From the NCBI GenBank assembly GCA_034509735.1, contig JACGWO010000003.1:62001-126000 (forward strand): a stretch of 64,000 bases of DNA, written 5' to 3'. The notes beneath the pieces were generated by a model. The model was not told the origin of the DNA. It searched no databases and saw nothing but the letters and a program-made list of their open reading frames with translations. A program made the position numbers and the translations under genes. This DNA comes from Sesamum alatum (Eukaryota; Streptophyta; Magnoliopsida; Lamiales; Pedaliaceae). Every line of letters starts with the position of its first letter. The first letter of the stretch is position 1. This document shows, piece after piece, positions 12,090-22,827 of the stretch.

Positions 12090-13403
12090 ATGCAGCCCTT
12101 CCGAATTGGTTTTATGATTAATGTAGCTGTTTGGAATGTGCGAGGGTTGAACCGAAGAGATCACCAAGTGGCAGTTGGCGATCTAGTTTCGGACCACAGG
12201 TTATGTTTTCTTGGTATTCTTGAAACTCGTGTTTCTTTGATTAATATTGCTCGTATACAATCTTGTGCACTTCCTCGTTGGAATTGGTTTTCTGATTATT
12301 CTGTTGTTGGTAACCGTATTTGGATTGGTTGGAATGATGATGAAATTGATGTAGAGGTTCTAATGGTACACTTACAATTCATACACTGCAAGTTATTTAT
12401 TTGTAGACATCATTTATATATCCTTGTTACAGTTGCCTATGGGTCTAATGAGGTTAGGACTAGACGTGACCTTTGGCAAGAACTCGGTAGGCTTTCCTCG
12501 GGAATTTCTGATCAGCCATGGTTGGTTCTCGGGGATTTTAATACGGTGGTGGACATGAGCGAGGTATGTGGGCGGTCGGGTGACATCCGTGTTGCTATGG
12601 AGGAATTTTGGAGTTGCCTGCTAGACACTGGACTTATTCACCTACCCATGCAGGGGTGTACATTTACATGGCACAATTGCAGTGATGATCATCGGAGTCT
12701 ATGGAAGAAACTTGACCGTATGCTTGTCAATGACAGTTGGTTCAGACAGTGGCCGGATAGCTGTTACCATAGTCTTAACCCTCGGACTTCTGATCATTCC
12801 CCTCTGGTACTTCAGGGTACTTCCTCTATCCCGCAGGCTGGCATGTTCCGTTTTGATAATTATCTAGCTTCGTATCCGTCCTTTATTCCTATAGTTCAGG
12901 ATGTCTGGCGTCATCAGATAGTGGGTATGGCTATGTATGCGGTTACACGCAAACTAAAAGCACTGAAACCTATTTTTCGTGCTGAGAGGAGGAAAAAAGG
13001 TGACCTATCCCAGAACGTTCAACTAGCGGCAGAATTTCTTGCATTAGCACAATCGGTGTTACAGTTGGATAGACACAACTCCCTTCTTCTACATCTGGAG
13101 TATTGTTGTCGGGTGGTCTTCTCGAAGGCCACTAGATTGGAACAAAGAATGTTGCAGCAACGGGCAAAGATCCAATGGCTCAAAGGAGGGGACCAGTGTA
13201 CTCGGGTTTTCTTTCGTAAGGTGGCCAAAAGGCGTGCTTCGAAACGCATTTTTCAGATCAGCACTTCTGATGGCCAAATTAGGACGGACTATCAGGAGGT
13301 TGTTGACGTATCAGGCATACTGATATTCGCTATCTCCGCCCATGGGCACGACATATTCTTCTATCTGGGTGGCGTGGATTTACCATTACAGACTTCGTGG
13401 TAA
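12090..13403 (+). pseudogene. LINE ORF2 5' part: APE-type endonuclease, RT missing
   Basis: The first ~240 residues form a complete apurinic-like endonuclease, which nicks target DNA to start integration. Visible motifs are WNVRGLN near the start, ETR at ~45, GDFN at ~150 and SDHSP at ~235, the usual catalytic signposts of the family. A LINE linker follows, including the KGGDQCTRVFFRKV segment that normally comes just before the RT. The frame then runs into unrelated codons after ~13310 and ends at 13403. The RT fingers, palm and catalytic aspartates are absent: a deletion joined the pre-RT linker to the C-terminal region. The ATG at 12090 or the one at 12117 could be the start. Confidence 0.85.
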
Positions 13404-14292
13404 ATCTATCTGGACGGTGGGAGACAAAGCGGGATCGTGGGCATGGAGGAAGCTTCTCCGTCTGCGACCTATCTTGAATCCTCGGATTGAATACATTATT
13501 GGTGATGGTGGTTCCACATCTCTATGGCATGACCCTTGGCACCACCTAGGCCCTCTTATTCAGCGGTTACCATGGGGTCCTAGCTTGACTAGAACATCCG
13601 ATACTGATTTAGTGAAATCTGTCATTCTTGAGGGGGAGTGGAATTGGCCACTTATCACAGACATGGAGTGCTTGGTTATTTTGCAGTCCTTACCCACCAT
13701 TCATGGTGGACATGATCGGATTTATTGGAGAAGGACAGGAACAATTTTTTCTACATCGGAGGCATATAGAGCTCTACGGGCATCCTCACCAAGAGTTGTT
13801 TGGTCTTCACTGCTTTTGGGGCCTTTTAAAATCCCACGCAACACCTTTATCCTTTGGCTTGCTATTCTTGGACGATTATCCACTATGGATAAGCCGTGGT
13901 TTCTTCACTTGGACACTACTTGTATACTATGCATTGACAGACAATCTGAAACTCATGATCACATGTTCTTTGATTGTCGGTTTTCACGTCAATGCCTTGG
14001 AGCCATCAGAAGCCGAGTCAGATTTCCATGGCCGAACCGAGAGCGGAATACGGACGTTACTTGGGCAGCTACAAGATGGAGAGGTCGGCATGCTATTAAT
14101 GCGGCATATAGAGCTTTTTTGGCGTCATTTATCTATCACCTTTGGCAAGAACGCAATCGAAGGAGGTTCCAAGCATCTGAGCGTACTGCTGATACGATAG
14201 AGAGACTAGTGGTTGAGGAAATCCGGCAACTCATTTTGAGTTCTAACCGTCCTTGTAATATTAGTACTATAGCATTATTTAGATTGTGGTAG
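13342..14292 (+). pseudogene. LINE ORF2 C-terminal part: zf-RVT domain
   Basis: This frame carries the typical plant LINE tail: the SWAWRKLLRLR and GDGGSTSLWHDPW motifs, then the zf-RVT segment with PRNTFILWLAILGRL and a C-x-x-C...H...C cluster (TTCILC, ETHDHMFFDC). It ends in a basic helix with WQERNRRRF. It is in a different frame from the endonuclease part, so the RT deletion also shifted the frame. In intact elements the two parts are one ORF of roughly 1,200 or more codons. Confidence 0.85.
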
Positions 14293-14383
14293 ATCCCTTG
14301 GGCTCATTTCCAAGATTCCATTTGATTGACTTGTAATTTTTGTAACTCTTTTCTATTTTAATAAAACTTACCTTTACCGAAAA
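14293..14383 (+). terminator. LINE 3' UTR with polyadenylation signal
   Basis: A short AT-rich tail after the ORF2 stop contains AATAAAA near 14360, then ends in CCGAAAA next to the target-site duplication. Confidence 0.6.
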
Positions 14384-14397
14384 ATATATGCAAACAT
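14384..14397. repeat. LINE target-site duplication, right copy
   Basis: Exact second copy of ATATATGCAAACAT (see 10230-10243). The Copia gag frame resumes immediately to its right. Confidence 0.9.
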
Positions 14398-15178
14398 CTT
14401 TTACAATCCTTGACCGCCGAACCGCCTTCCTCTTTCCTTTGCCCATGCCCAGCATGGCAACAGGGAGCTCTGAGCGCTTGCAGCGGCTGATTCTGTCTTA
14501 CCCTTCTTCCTCCTCCGGCGTTCGGCCCCTTTGTCTTTCGCTCTTGAGGTCAAAGCCTCCTCCACCAATACAAACGGCATAGACTTTTCAATCGTTGCCT
14601 CGTATTGGACCAACACGTTTATCAACTCATGAAGGTCTTTTCAAGACCATTCATGTTATAGCGAATGATAAACGGGTCAAAGGAGGGAGGAAGAGACTGA
14701 AGGATCACTCGGTGTACGTTTCTTTTCCAAGATCAGCTCGGAGGTCTTTGAGCTTTTCCACTAAGGATAGCATCATCACTCCATGCTGGTGTACAAACCA
14801 CCCTTCTGTCATCTTAGCTCCGAAAAATGCCTTCGTCGCAGCATATCTAATATGCCGGTCCGGTACCGCATAAACGTCTTTCATGCGGAGCATTATCGAG
14901 CTGACATCATCTAGCCGATCATACTGTTTGTGGATCTCATTCGTCATGGATGCCAGTATGATGTTGCGGACCTTGCGGTTGTCCTCCTGCCATTCATTGA
15001 ACGTCAAACGCTCTTTTGACGAGGACCCCTCCGGCAAGACCCGAGGAAGAGGCTTATCCAAAACGTAAGCCTGGTTTTCGAAATCTAGGACAATCCTCAG
15101 ATTTCGTAGCCAATCGTTATAGTTTGTTCCGTCAAATATATTAGTCTCAAGAATTACAGCGAGTGGATTCTTAGACAT
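14398..15178 (-). pseudogene. Copia gag, N-terminal and central part
   Basis: The minus strand from ATG at 15178 gives a 157-residue open frame with the Copia gag signature near the N-terminus (FDGTNYNDWLRNLRIVL), then ILASMTNEI and KMTEG motifs further on. This region forms the particle shell. After the stop at 14705 the family match continues in another frame to the LINE junction (LPTSFDPF, then NMNGLEKTFHELINVL, then a lysine-rich tail). The gene therefore carries at least one frameshift as well as the LINE. The start agrees with the family N-terminus. Confidence 0.85.
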
Positions 15179-17013
15179 CTATATTCAAAATGTAAAGCAA
15201 AAAATTAGTAGATTATTATAATATTGAATTCAAGTTAAGACTTAGTCTTTAGTCATTAACCCCTCCCACTATTTTTTCGAAAAGCCCACCACTCTCAAGT
15301 GGGGTTTTCGGGAAACCATTTCCTAGTGGGCTTGGAGTCCACAAACGCAATTCTCCATGCCCCGCTTTTACAATTCACATGGGAAAGGCTTTGTGGGAGG
15401 TATCCATTACCATTCTCATCCAATGAGATCCCCAAGATATTTTGCCTCGCTTCTTCACATGATCCCGAGAACTCCAAGCGAATCATGTTACTCAGCGTTA
15501 GGCCCGACCCATCAACCAAATCATATCTCAACTGTCGCCCCCACGACTCGTGAGACAGGAAAACAGGAGCATATTCCTTTGTTCATAACAATAGCACAAC
15601 TTTCTTCTATTCCAAACGTGCCACGACTCGTGAGACCACGAATGGGTGAAAGTAGCTTTCTTACTAAATTGTTATGGATGGAAGGCTTGGAATAATCAAA
15701 CCATTTGATTTAATTCCATTTTTGGCCTAATATTTACTTAGACCATCCAAGTGAGAGTTATAGTTTATTAAGACCGAGACCTCATCATTATTAGTATTTT
15801 GCATGCTCAAGTTTTAAACATTCAATGTAAATAGATGCATTCCAAACACATCATATATCAAAGCATTAAAACATTAAACACATGCAAAAGAAGCCTAGCA
15901 CGCCCCTATAGGATGATCACAAGCCCGTTGCTAAGTGATCCACTGAGCCCGCAGTGGATCTATGGTCAATCTAGGGTAAGCCTACACTATTACAATTTTT
16001 TTTACATCCCATTATCATTCTAATGGGGCCTTGTAAATCCTTCTTTGTTCTTCTTGGGCCTTCCGTCATGGGCTCCGTCCAACGGACCTCTTTTGGGCCT
16101 TCATCTCCATGGAAGATTATATTTATTAAAAATAAATCCTCACAACCTAATCTACTCTCATTACAACTGAAAAAAAAAACCCCAATCATAAGTCGGGGGG
16201 AGTACATTAATGAGAGGAAGAAAGCCTTATTATTCCAAGGCTAAAAACGAAAGAAGGAATAAAAAACAAAGAGGCACACAGGCCTCACCCAACAATAAAT
16301 AACATAGGCCACAAAGGGCTAGTGATCATCCTTATTGTTTATCAAATAAACAACAACAAAGCACATGTATATCAAATATAAACATGCCAATAAATAAATA
16401 CATCCCATGTATATATCAATTGATATCCAATATCTAAAATAATAAACATAATAAAATACAGAAAATATCATATCAATAATGCAATTAAAAATATGAATAT
16501 CAACTATACATCCAATTTACAACCAATTTTTTTTTGTTTGGAAACCATTTCCAAATAATCTAAGGCATAAAAATAATTTTAGAAAAATCAAATTTAACTA
16601 AAATTAAAATATGCCAAAGTTAATAATTTCAGAAAACTAGCAGAAATCAGGAAAATCAAATTTTCTGGAAAAATGGCAAAAACAACATAAAATAGTGCTC
16701 CCGGCCGGCCATCCCAGACGGCCATGCGCGCGGGCGCACGGGCGGACGCCCACGCACAGGCGCCCCTGCCGGGCGGTCGGCACTGTTTTTCACTTTTTCT
16801 CTCTTTTTTTTTAAAAAAATTTCTTTTTTACAGAAAATCCAATTCTAAAAAATGCATGGATATCCATAATTTCAAAAGCAAAATTAACACATATTTTCTA
16901 CAATATTATCATGCTTTAAACCCATAAATCATGCTTTCCAAAAGCAATTTAAACATGTTCTTCATGCTTAACACATAATAACATATAAATCCTATAACTA
17001 CAACACCGAACCG
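15179..17013 (-). other. Copia untranslated region between PBS and gag
   Basis: This stretch of about 1.8 kb holds no credible ORF. It includes a GTGGGGTTTTCGGGAAACC hairpin-prone patch (15300-15345) and the GC-rich tract at 16700-16790. Long leaders with GC-rich tracts occur in some plant Copia lineages. The short ORFs on both strands here show no recognisable domain. Confidence 0.55.
16700..16790. other. GC-rich low-complexity tract in the Copia leader
   Basis: A ~90-bp island of CGGCC/GGGCG/CGCGC words stands out sharply from the surrounding AT-rich DNA, where runs of A and T exceed 10 bp. It may form a stable structure in the leader RNA. Confidence 0.6.
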
Positions 17014-17026
17014 GGCTCTGATACCA
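17014..17026 (-). promoter_or_regulatory. Copia primer-binding site (initiator tRNA-Met)
   Basis: The minus strand reads TGGTATCAGAGCC, the standard Copia PBS complementary to the 3' end of initiator tRNA-Met. It lies one base inside the LTR end at 17028. Confidence 0.9.
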
Positions 17027-17391
17027 CTGAAAGAAACGGGTACGACCCGAGAACACAACGGAAGCGTAAAAACATGAATTTAAAGCATAATTTAAATCGG
17101 ATTCAAAAGGGTGTTCCCTTTGAAGCAGATGGGCTTGGAGCTATATCCCCAGGTCTCAGTCTAGACGCTCTAACCGATGGCAGGTGATATGGTCGCCTTT
17201 GTGATCTTTCCTATACGATTCACTAGAGAAGCTGCTCTTAGTTAGAGTAGGCTCCTATCCATCAATTGTTATGGCAGTCCAATCAACCTTGAGCAGTATC
17301 CGTAACTAGGGCTATCAGAGGTCCCCCTACTCAAGTTCTACAAGGTCTAAGGTTCAGAGATAGGGGAATGAAAGAAAACCAAGGAAAACTC

Positions 17392-18150
17392 ACCTCTTCC
17401 GTAAAGAAAGGCAGGTAACAAAGGTGTCCGTGGATTCTTTGGCTAGGTGTCTATCCACCCGCATTATCCGTTGAAATACCATCCGAGGAGAGTGCACTAC
17501 CAACAGCAGCAGGCAGGGAGGTTTTGAACCCCGCATGTGAAAGGTGGACAAATCAAACCAAAGAAGAGCTTGAGGGCCAGGCTGAACATGTGGACAGTTC
17601 ATGACAACCCCTCCTACCTCTGAAGGCAGTCGAGGGAAGCGGGTTATGGGATGGGTGGCTAAGGACCGGGGAGCAGAAAAGGGCCAAACATCGACAGGGA
17701 GAAAGACGCAGGGTCTTTCCTTTTCCTACCGATTGGCAATGACATCTCTTTCTTCTGCCATTGCTAGACATTTACAGCGCTTACATATGTTGATGGGCTT
17801 CCTTTCCGAAAAGAAACTTCCTCTAGGAATACGGTTCACTGTCCTGTAACCGAGGGGAAGGAGTTGTCCTCAAATCCCCTTTAGCTACTCCGTCAAATAG
17901 CTCAACTGATGCCCACCCCAAGCTGCGCACCCCGGGGCTGTTCGTAATGGCGCTATCGGGATTGGCGCTTCTAGAGATCGATAGTGCAATTAAGCTCTAA
18001 GAAATCCGTTCAAGATCTTCGCTGGGAAGCGAAGCGGACCTAACCTCGGTCTTCGACATAACCGAAACCCTGCTTTTGCTTGTCGGAGGTAACCTCGGTT
18101 AAATTGCTTTCTTGAGCTTGTTCCCGGGCGTTCGGTGTTTGTCAAAGCAT
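17392..18150. other. Likely organelle-derived insertion (mitochondrial type)
   Basis: This block is much richer in G and C than its surroundings and has the look of plant mitochondrial intergenic DNA (for example GCTGGGAAGCGAAGCGG, AACCTCGGTC and its reverse, CACCCCGGGGCTG). It lies inside the Copia LTR. No organelle gene or continuous ORF is evident, and I see no terminal repeats or target-site duplication. Alternatives are an unclassified transposon fragment or bacterial-like DNA. Boundaries are approximate, judged from base composition. Confidence 0.4.
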
Positions 18151-18674
18151 AATACAAGAGGAGAAGATGCTGGACATGTGGCTAAAGGATTAAAAACAAA
18201 AGTTACATAAAATGTAAATAGAAACCAACCTTTGTTCGTTTTACGTAGAACGGCTTCTAACGTTGTTATTTCTTTTCTTCCTTGTATGTCCACTTGAGAG
18301 CTCAAAGTAGAACTCCTCTAATTTGTCCACACCACACCATGGAAGAGTTCTCTAAACTATTGCTAGATAGTAGTAGAGAAGAAGAAGAAGAAACAAACAA
18401 CTCCAAATGAATACTATTGATTAGTGCTTTTGGAATGTTTTTAGTTCAAACCTCTCCAAAAGGTATGAACACAAAAAGGAGAAAATTTGCAGAGATTTTG
18501 GAGAGTTTCTTGATGGAAAATTCATACAAGACATGGTCCATTCAAGTTATGTGAATGGTTTTTGTGTATGTAGAGTTGTTGAATTCAAAATTCAACTTCT
18601 ATAGTTAACTTCCAAAGCAACCTACATACACTCACCACTCTCCACATAACCATACACCATTATAGCAAATAAAA

Positions 18675-18700
18675 CCACCCACCAAACCTATAAAGGCTGG
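18675..18700 (-). promoter_or_regulatory. TATA-like box of the Copia LTR
   Basis: The minus strand contains CCTTTATAGGTTTGG in the middle of the LTR, where the U3/R boundary would be expected. A second candidate, ATTTATAGC, lies ~70 bp upstream. Confidence 0.35.
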
Positions 18701-19200
18701 TCACATGTGCCTCACATGTGGAGGATTTTAATTCCTCCTTTACTTGCTATAAATTGAATTTTTCCATGGACTAGGACTACTAGTCTTGGACTTTTATTTA
18801 ATCTAATTAAATTAAGTCCAAACAAAATCCATTGGGTATTAATTAATCCAATTAATCTCAATCCAATTGAAGCCCATAAGTTTATTTAATCCAATTAAAT
18901 AAAGATAAGTCCGAACTCTAATTAATTGATCCAATCAATTAATTAATCCAAACCCGATAAATTAATCCAATTAATTTAAAGGTTTTAAGTCCAAAAAATT
19001 AATTAATTCTTGGACCATCCAACAAATGGATTTCCCAATAAATGATCCAATCATTTATTTTTCTCCTTGAATTAATTTAATCCAATTAAATTAATTCTCT
19101 TCTTCTAGAATTAATTCCACATTAATTCTACCAATTCCATAGTGATTTGTGTGTGACTCTTTAGGTTCACCCTCAGCTAGACTTGGGCTTGTGTCCAACA

Positions 19201-19614
19201 CAATTGGTCAATTAAATCCAATTTAATTAATTGTTTTCCAATTAACCATTAATCGGAAAAACGTCCGTCACCATGGGTGGCCGTCTAGCAACGGTCCATG
19301 GCACTAGAGACTAGGTGAATGTTGGCGTGAACGTTTTAGGCTCCCGAGTATCATACGAGTACGGTCCTTCCATCATCCGTCTCCCGGTCTAGGTCTAGGG
19401 CATGGAATTGGGCGTCGGTTCCCATCCTGGACTAGACAACTATGCTCTCTAACTCGAGAGACGTTTGCTCTATTGATGGACGTAGGAAACCATTCCCTAC
19501 TCGACCAATCGCTGTGGCCACAGACTTAAAGAGCTTAAACCGTCTCAGAGCACATGGGAGACTCGACTGTCATATACTGACAGGTGACGGATCCTATCTT
19601 GGAATCCACCGTCC
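19201..19614. other. Unclassified spacer between Copia LTR and inverted satellite
   Basis: About 400 bp of mixed-composition DNA with no credible gene. It begins with AATTAATT-rich sequence similar to the LTR, then a GC-richer part. It may be flanking satellite-associated sequence or an LTR continuation. Confidence 0.4.
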
Positions 19615-21635
19615 TTGGACTCAGCTTTGTACCTTTGCGCAACGACAAACTCCTTTAGACAATTTTAGACACTAATGCACTTTTATCTTTGCCATATCAA
19701 GGCTTGGAGAATCTTCATAATCAATCGTACGTACGGATACATGCCTATTACTCAACACAATCGTAGGACACACCTTGTGCTTTCAGTCATTATCATTGAC
19801 TGATAGATGACTCATTTTTTGCTATAAATATATTCGTATTGACTCTAATATCAATATTAAAGCCACTCGTCGATTATATGACTAGGACACCATCTTATTC
19901 AACATAAAAATGCACTAGGACTACATTTACAACACTCTTTTGAACCGTGGACTCAACTTTGTACCTTTGCGCAACGACAAACTCCTTTAGACAAGTTCAA
20001 ACACTAATGCACTTTTATATTTGCCATATCGAGGGCTTGGAGAACCTTCATAATCAATCTTACGTCCGGATACATGCCTAATACTCAATACAATCGTAAG
20101 AAACACCTTGTGCTTTCAGTCCTTATCATTGACTGATAGATGACTCATTTTTACTATAAATATATTCGTATTGACTCTAATAATCAAAATTAAAGCCACT
20201 CTTCGATTATATAACTATGACTCAATCTTATTTAACATAAAAATGCACTAGTACTACATCTAAAACAATGTTTTGAGCCATGGACTCAGCTTTGTACCTT
20301 TGCACAATGACAAACTCCTTTAAACAAATTTAGACACTTATTCCGTTTTATCTTTGCCATATCGAGGGCTTTGTCAACCTTTGTAATCAATCGTACGCCC
20401 GGATATATGCCTAATACTCAACACAATCGTAGGAAACACCTTGTGTTATCACTCCTTATCATTGACTGATAGATGACTCATTTCTGGCTATCTGGCTATA
20501 AATATATTCGTATTGACTCTAATAATCAATATTAAAGCCACTCTTCGATTATACGACTAGGACTCCATCTTATTCAACATAAAAATGCACCAGGACTACA
20601 TCTAAAACACTCTTCCAAGCCATGGACTCAGCTTTGTACCTTTGCGCAACGACAAACTCCTTTAGACAAGTTTAGACACTAATGTACTTTTATCTTTGCC
20701 ATATCGAGGGCTTGGAGAACTTTCATAATCAATTGTACGTCCGGATACATGCCTAATACTCAATACAATCGTAGGAAACACCTTGTGCTTTCAGTCCTTA
20801 TCATTGACTGATTGATGACTCATTTTTTGCTATAAATATATTCGTATTGACTCTAATAATCAAAATTAAAGCCACTCTTCGATTATATGACTAGGACTCC
20901 ATCTTATTCAACATAAAAATGCACTAGTACTACATCTAAAACACTCTTTTGAGCCATGGACTCTGCTTTGTACCTTTGCACAACGACAAACTCCGTTTAA
21001 ACAAATTTAGACACTTATTCCCTTTTATCTTTGTCATATCGAGGGCTTGGTCAACCTTTGTAATCAATCGTACGTCCGGATACATGCCTAATACTCAACA
21101 CAATCGTAGGAAACACCTTGTGTTTTCAGTCCTTATCATTGACTGATAGATGACTCATTTTTGGCTATAAATATATTCGTATTGACTCTAATAATCAATA
21201 TTAAAGCCAATCTTTGATTATATGACTAGGACTCCATCTTATCAACATAAAAATGCACTAGGACTACATCTAGAACACTCTTTTGAGCTATGGACTTAGC
21301 TTTGTACCTTTGCGCAATGACAAACTTCTTTGAACAAATTTAGACACTAATGCATTTTTATCTTTGCCATATCGAGGGCTTGGAGAACCTTCATAATCAA
21401 TCGTACGTCCGGATACATGCCTAATACTAAACACAATCGTAGGAAACACCTTGTGCTTTCAGTCCTTATCATTGACTGATGGATGACTTATTTTTGGCTA
21501 TAAATATATTCGTATTGACTCTAATAATCAATATTAAAGCCACTCTTCGATTACATGACTAGACACATATTTCCTTTTATCTTTGCCATATCAAGGGCTT
21601 GGAGAACCTTCATAATCAATCGTACGTCCGGACTC
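19615..21635 (-). repeat. Second satellite array, inverted relative to the first
   Basis: Six monomers of the 1-8533 satellite occur as reverse complement, with the anchor GACTGATAGATGACTCA or a variant near 19800, 20135, 20470, 20810, 21150 and 21480. The step is ~330-340 bp. The first monomer is entered mid-unit at ~19615 and the last breaks off at ~21635 after CGTACGTCCGG. One monomer near 20485 has a small internal GGCTATCT duplication. The intervening 11 kb is retrotransposon sequence. Confidence 0.95.
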
Positions 21636-22108
21636 TAGATGGATCAACCTAAAAACTGAAAAGAATTTAGCCATTAAATCATTTCCATTTGTGTGGAAAT
21701 GTCTTATTGCTTTTTGTATGTGAATCAAAAATATGTTTGGATTGTTTATAATCAAGCCTGGGCATATAGGTTTGGGATATAAAAATATGTTTGTATTAGA
21801 TATTTTTTACCCGAGTTAACTGGTGAAAAGATCCATGGATTGACTAAAGCACTACACGAGCTGAGAAGAAAAGGCTTCCGCGTCAACCAACCACACACTG
21901 GCTTAGGCTTCACTCCTGACGGACTTGGGCACGATCGCCTCGAAGATGGTTTTACGCGACAACTGAAGAAAAGAAGTCAACGTGACCCAACAAACAAGTC
22001 GATAGAAAAAGTTGAAAGTCAAGAACTTCATCTTTCTCAGCCCCGGGGGAGTAAGACGTTTTTCCTGCTCATCCCTTCGAACTAGAAGAGATGAGGGGCA
22101 GAGATCCT

Positions 22109-22123
22109 CCACTGGGCGTGCCA
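22109..22123 (-). promoter_or_regulatory. Gypsy primer-binding site
   Basis: TGGCACGCCCAGTGG on the minus strand, six bases beyond the LTR end, where minus-strand DNA synthesis would be primed. Confidence 0.55.
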
Positions 22124-22129
22124 GAAATT

Positions 22130-22827
22130 TGTTCACACAAAATTTCGTGTCTGCAAAAAGTAATTACAAAACAAGAAAAATATGGACAAATGATTTTATT
22201 AATTTAAAAAGAAAAGTGGATACAATCTCTAATTTGGATGTAATCCCCTGATTCTTCCTTCCGACTGTCAATCCAAGGGCTAATGCTTGTTCTTGGAAGT
22301 TAATGTGTAAGCTCCTCCGGATTTGTGGAGTGAACTACGCGTCACCTTGAAATTTTGTATCAAGGCTTGATGAATTTGATGCCAAGGAAGATGTGGAACC
22401 TTCGTGATCGTGGATCTTCGTCGTGGCAGAGAGCTTTTGGACTTGTCTTGTGCTCCAACACTCTATGGAATCCTCTTTAACTTGAGTGGTGGAGGCCCCT
22501 TTTTATAGGCTTGAGTACGGCTTAAACAGCTTGGGCTCACTTCCATTGGGCTTGATCACCATGGGCTTTGACGTGAACTAGTCTTCGGATGGACTGCATT
22601 TTGAACATGTATCTGGCCCAATTTAGTCAACCTAAAATAATAACTTTATATTTATTTTGGATCGACCCATAAAATACATAAAATCCAAATTTAATATAGG
22701 CTTATGAATTTAATTTATTTATGATAAGCCCAAATTTTTTTTGGACTTTTATTTTGGAAACCCAATTATTAGTTGATTTATTTGGGTTTTAATTGGTAAT
22801 TTATTCCAAAATATTTTGACGTCAACA
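22130..22827 (-). repeat. Gypsy LTR
   Basis: This 698-bp LTR reads TGTTGACGTC at its start and GTGTGAACA at its end on the minus strand. It contains a TATA box (CCTATAAAAAGGGG), a transcribed region, and AATAAAA about 95 bp before the end. These are the expected LTR parts in the expected order. Confidence 0.65.
22496..22511 (-). promoter_or_regulatory. TATA box of the Gypsy LTR
   Basis: CCTATAAAAAGGGG on the minus strand, about 320 bp into the LTR. Confidence 0.5.

Larger units (their letters stand above)
10244..14383 (+). mobile_element. Plant L1-type LINE with RT core deleted
   Basis: This 4.1-kb element is bounded by a 14-bp target-site duplication. It holds a ~90-bp 5' leader, ORF1 (10336-12078), an ORF2 endonuclease part (12090-13330), the ORF2 C-terminal zinc-finger region (13342-14292) and a short 3' UTR with an AATAAAA signal near 14360. 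The reverse transcriptase between endonuclease and zinc finger is missing, so the copy is non-autonomous. The good state of the remaining ORFs suggests a fairly recent insertion, younger than the broken Copia host. The run of A at the 3' end is very short. Confidence 0.9.
8534..19200 (-). mobile_element. Degenerate Ty1/Copia LTR retrotransposon, split by a LINE
   Basis: Reading the minus strand from 19200 gives an LTR (19200-17028), a PBS complementary to initiator tRNA-Met (17026-17014), a long untranslated leader, a gag ORF (15178 onward), a nested LINE (14383-10244), the gag zinc knuckle, protease remnants, a GAG-pre-integrase motif and integrase fragments. There are then a short RNase H-like remnant and a 3' stretch ending at the satellite (8534). 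The reverse transcriptase domain is absent. I could not match the 3' stretch at 8534-8700 to the 5' LTR, so the 3' LTR is missing, diverged or belongs to another element. The domain order (integrase before RT/RNase H) and the PBS place it in Copia. It cannot be autonomous. Confidence 0.8.
17028..19200 (-). repeat. Copia 5' LTR (with internal insertion)
   Basis: On the minus strand the sequence starts TGTTGGACACAAGCCC at 19200 and ends TTTCA at 17028 beside the PBS, giving the canonical TG...CA ends. It is rich in AATTAATT words. The total of 2173 bp includes a ~750-bp foreign block (17392-18150), so the LTR proper is about 1.4 kb. The boundary at 19200 is inferred from the TGTTGG start, since no second LTR is available for comparison. 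Confidence 0.7.
21636..22827 (-). mobile_element. Ty3/Gypsy 5' end: LTR, PBS and truncated leader
   Basis: The minus strand shows a complete LTR (22827-22130), a PBS-like TGGCACGCCCAGTGG (22123-22109), and ~470 bp of leader ending near 21636 where the satellite begins. The PBS matches the TGGCRCGCC-type sites seen in plant Tat/Ogre-like Gypsy elements (recalled, not checked). No gag or pol is present. Short ORFs in the leader lack recognisable domains. Confidence 0.6.

Noticed and set aside
10563..12121. Additional frames overlapping LINE ORF1 on both strands
   Set aside because: Shadows of the long ORF1. They lack domains, and ORF1 has a clear DUF4283 and zinc knuckle.
17390..17849. Short ORFs on both strands in the organelle-like block
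   Set aside because: No similarity to organelle proteins that I recognise. The block looks intergenic.
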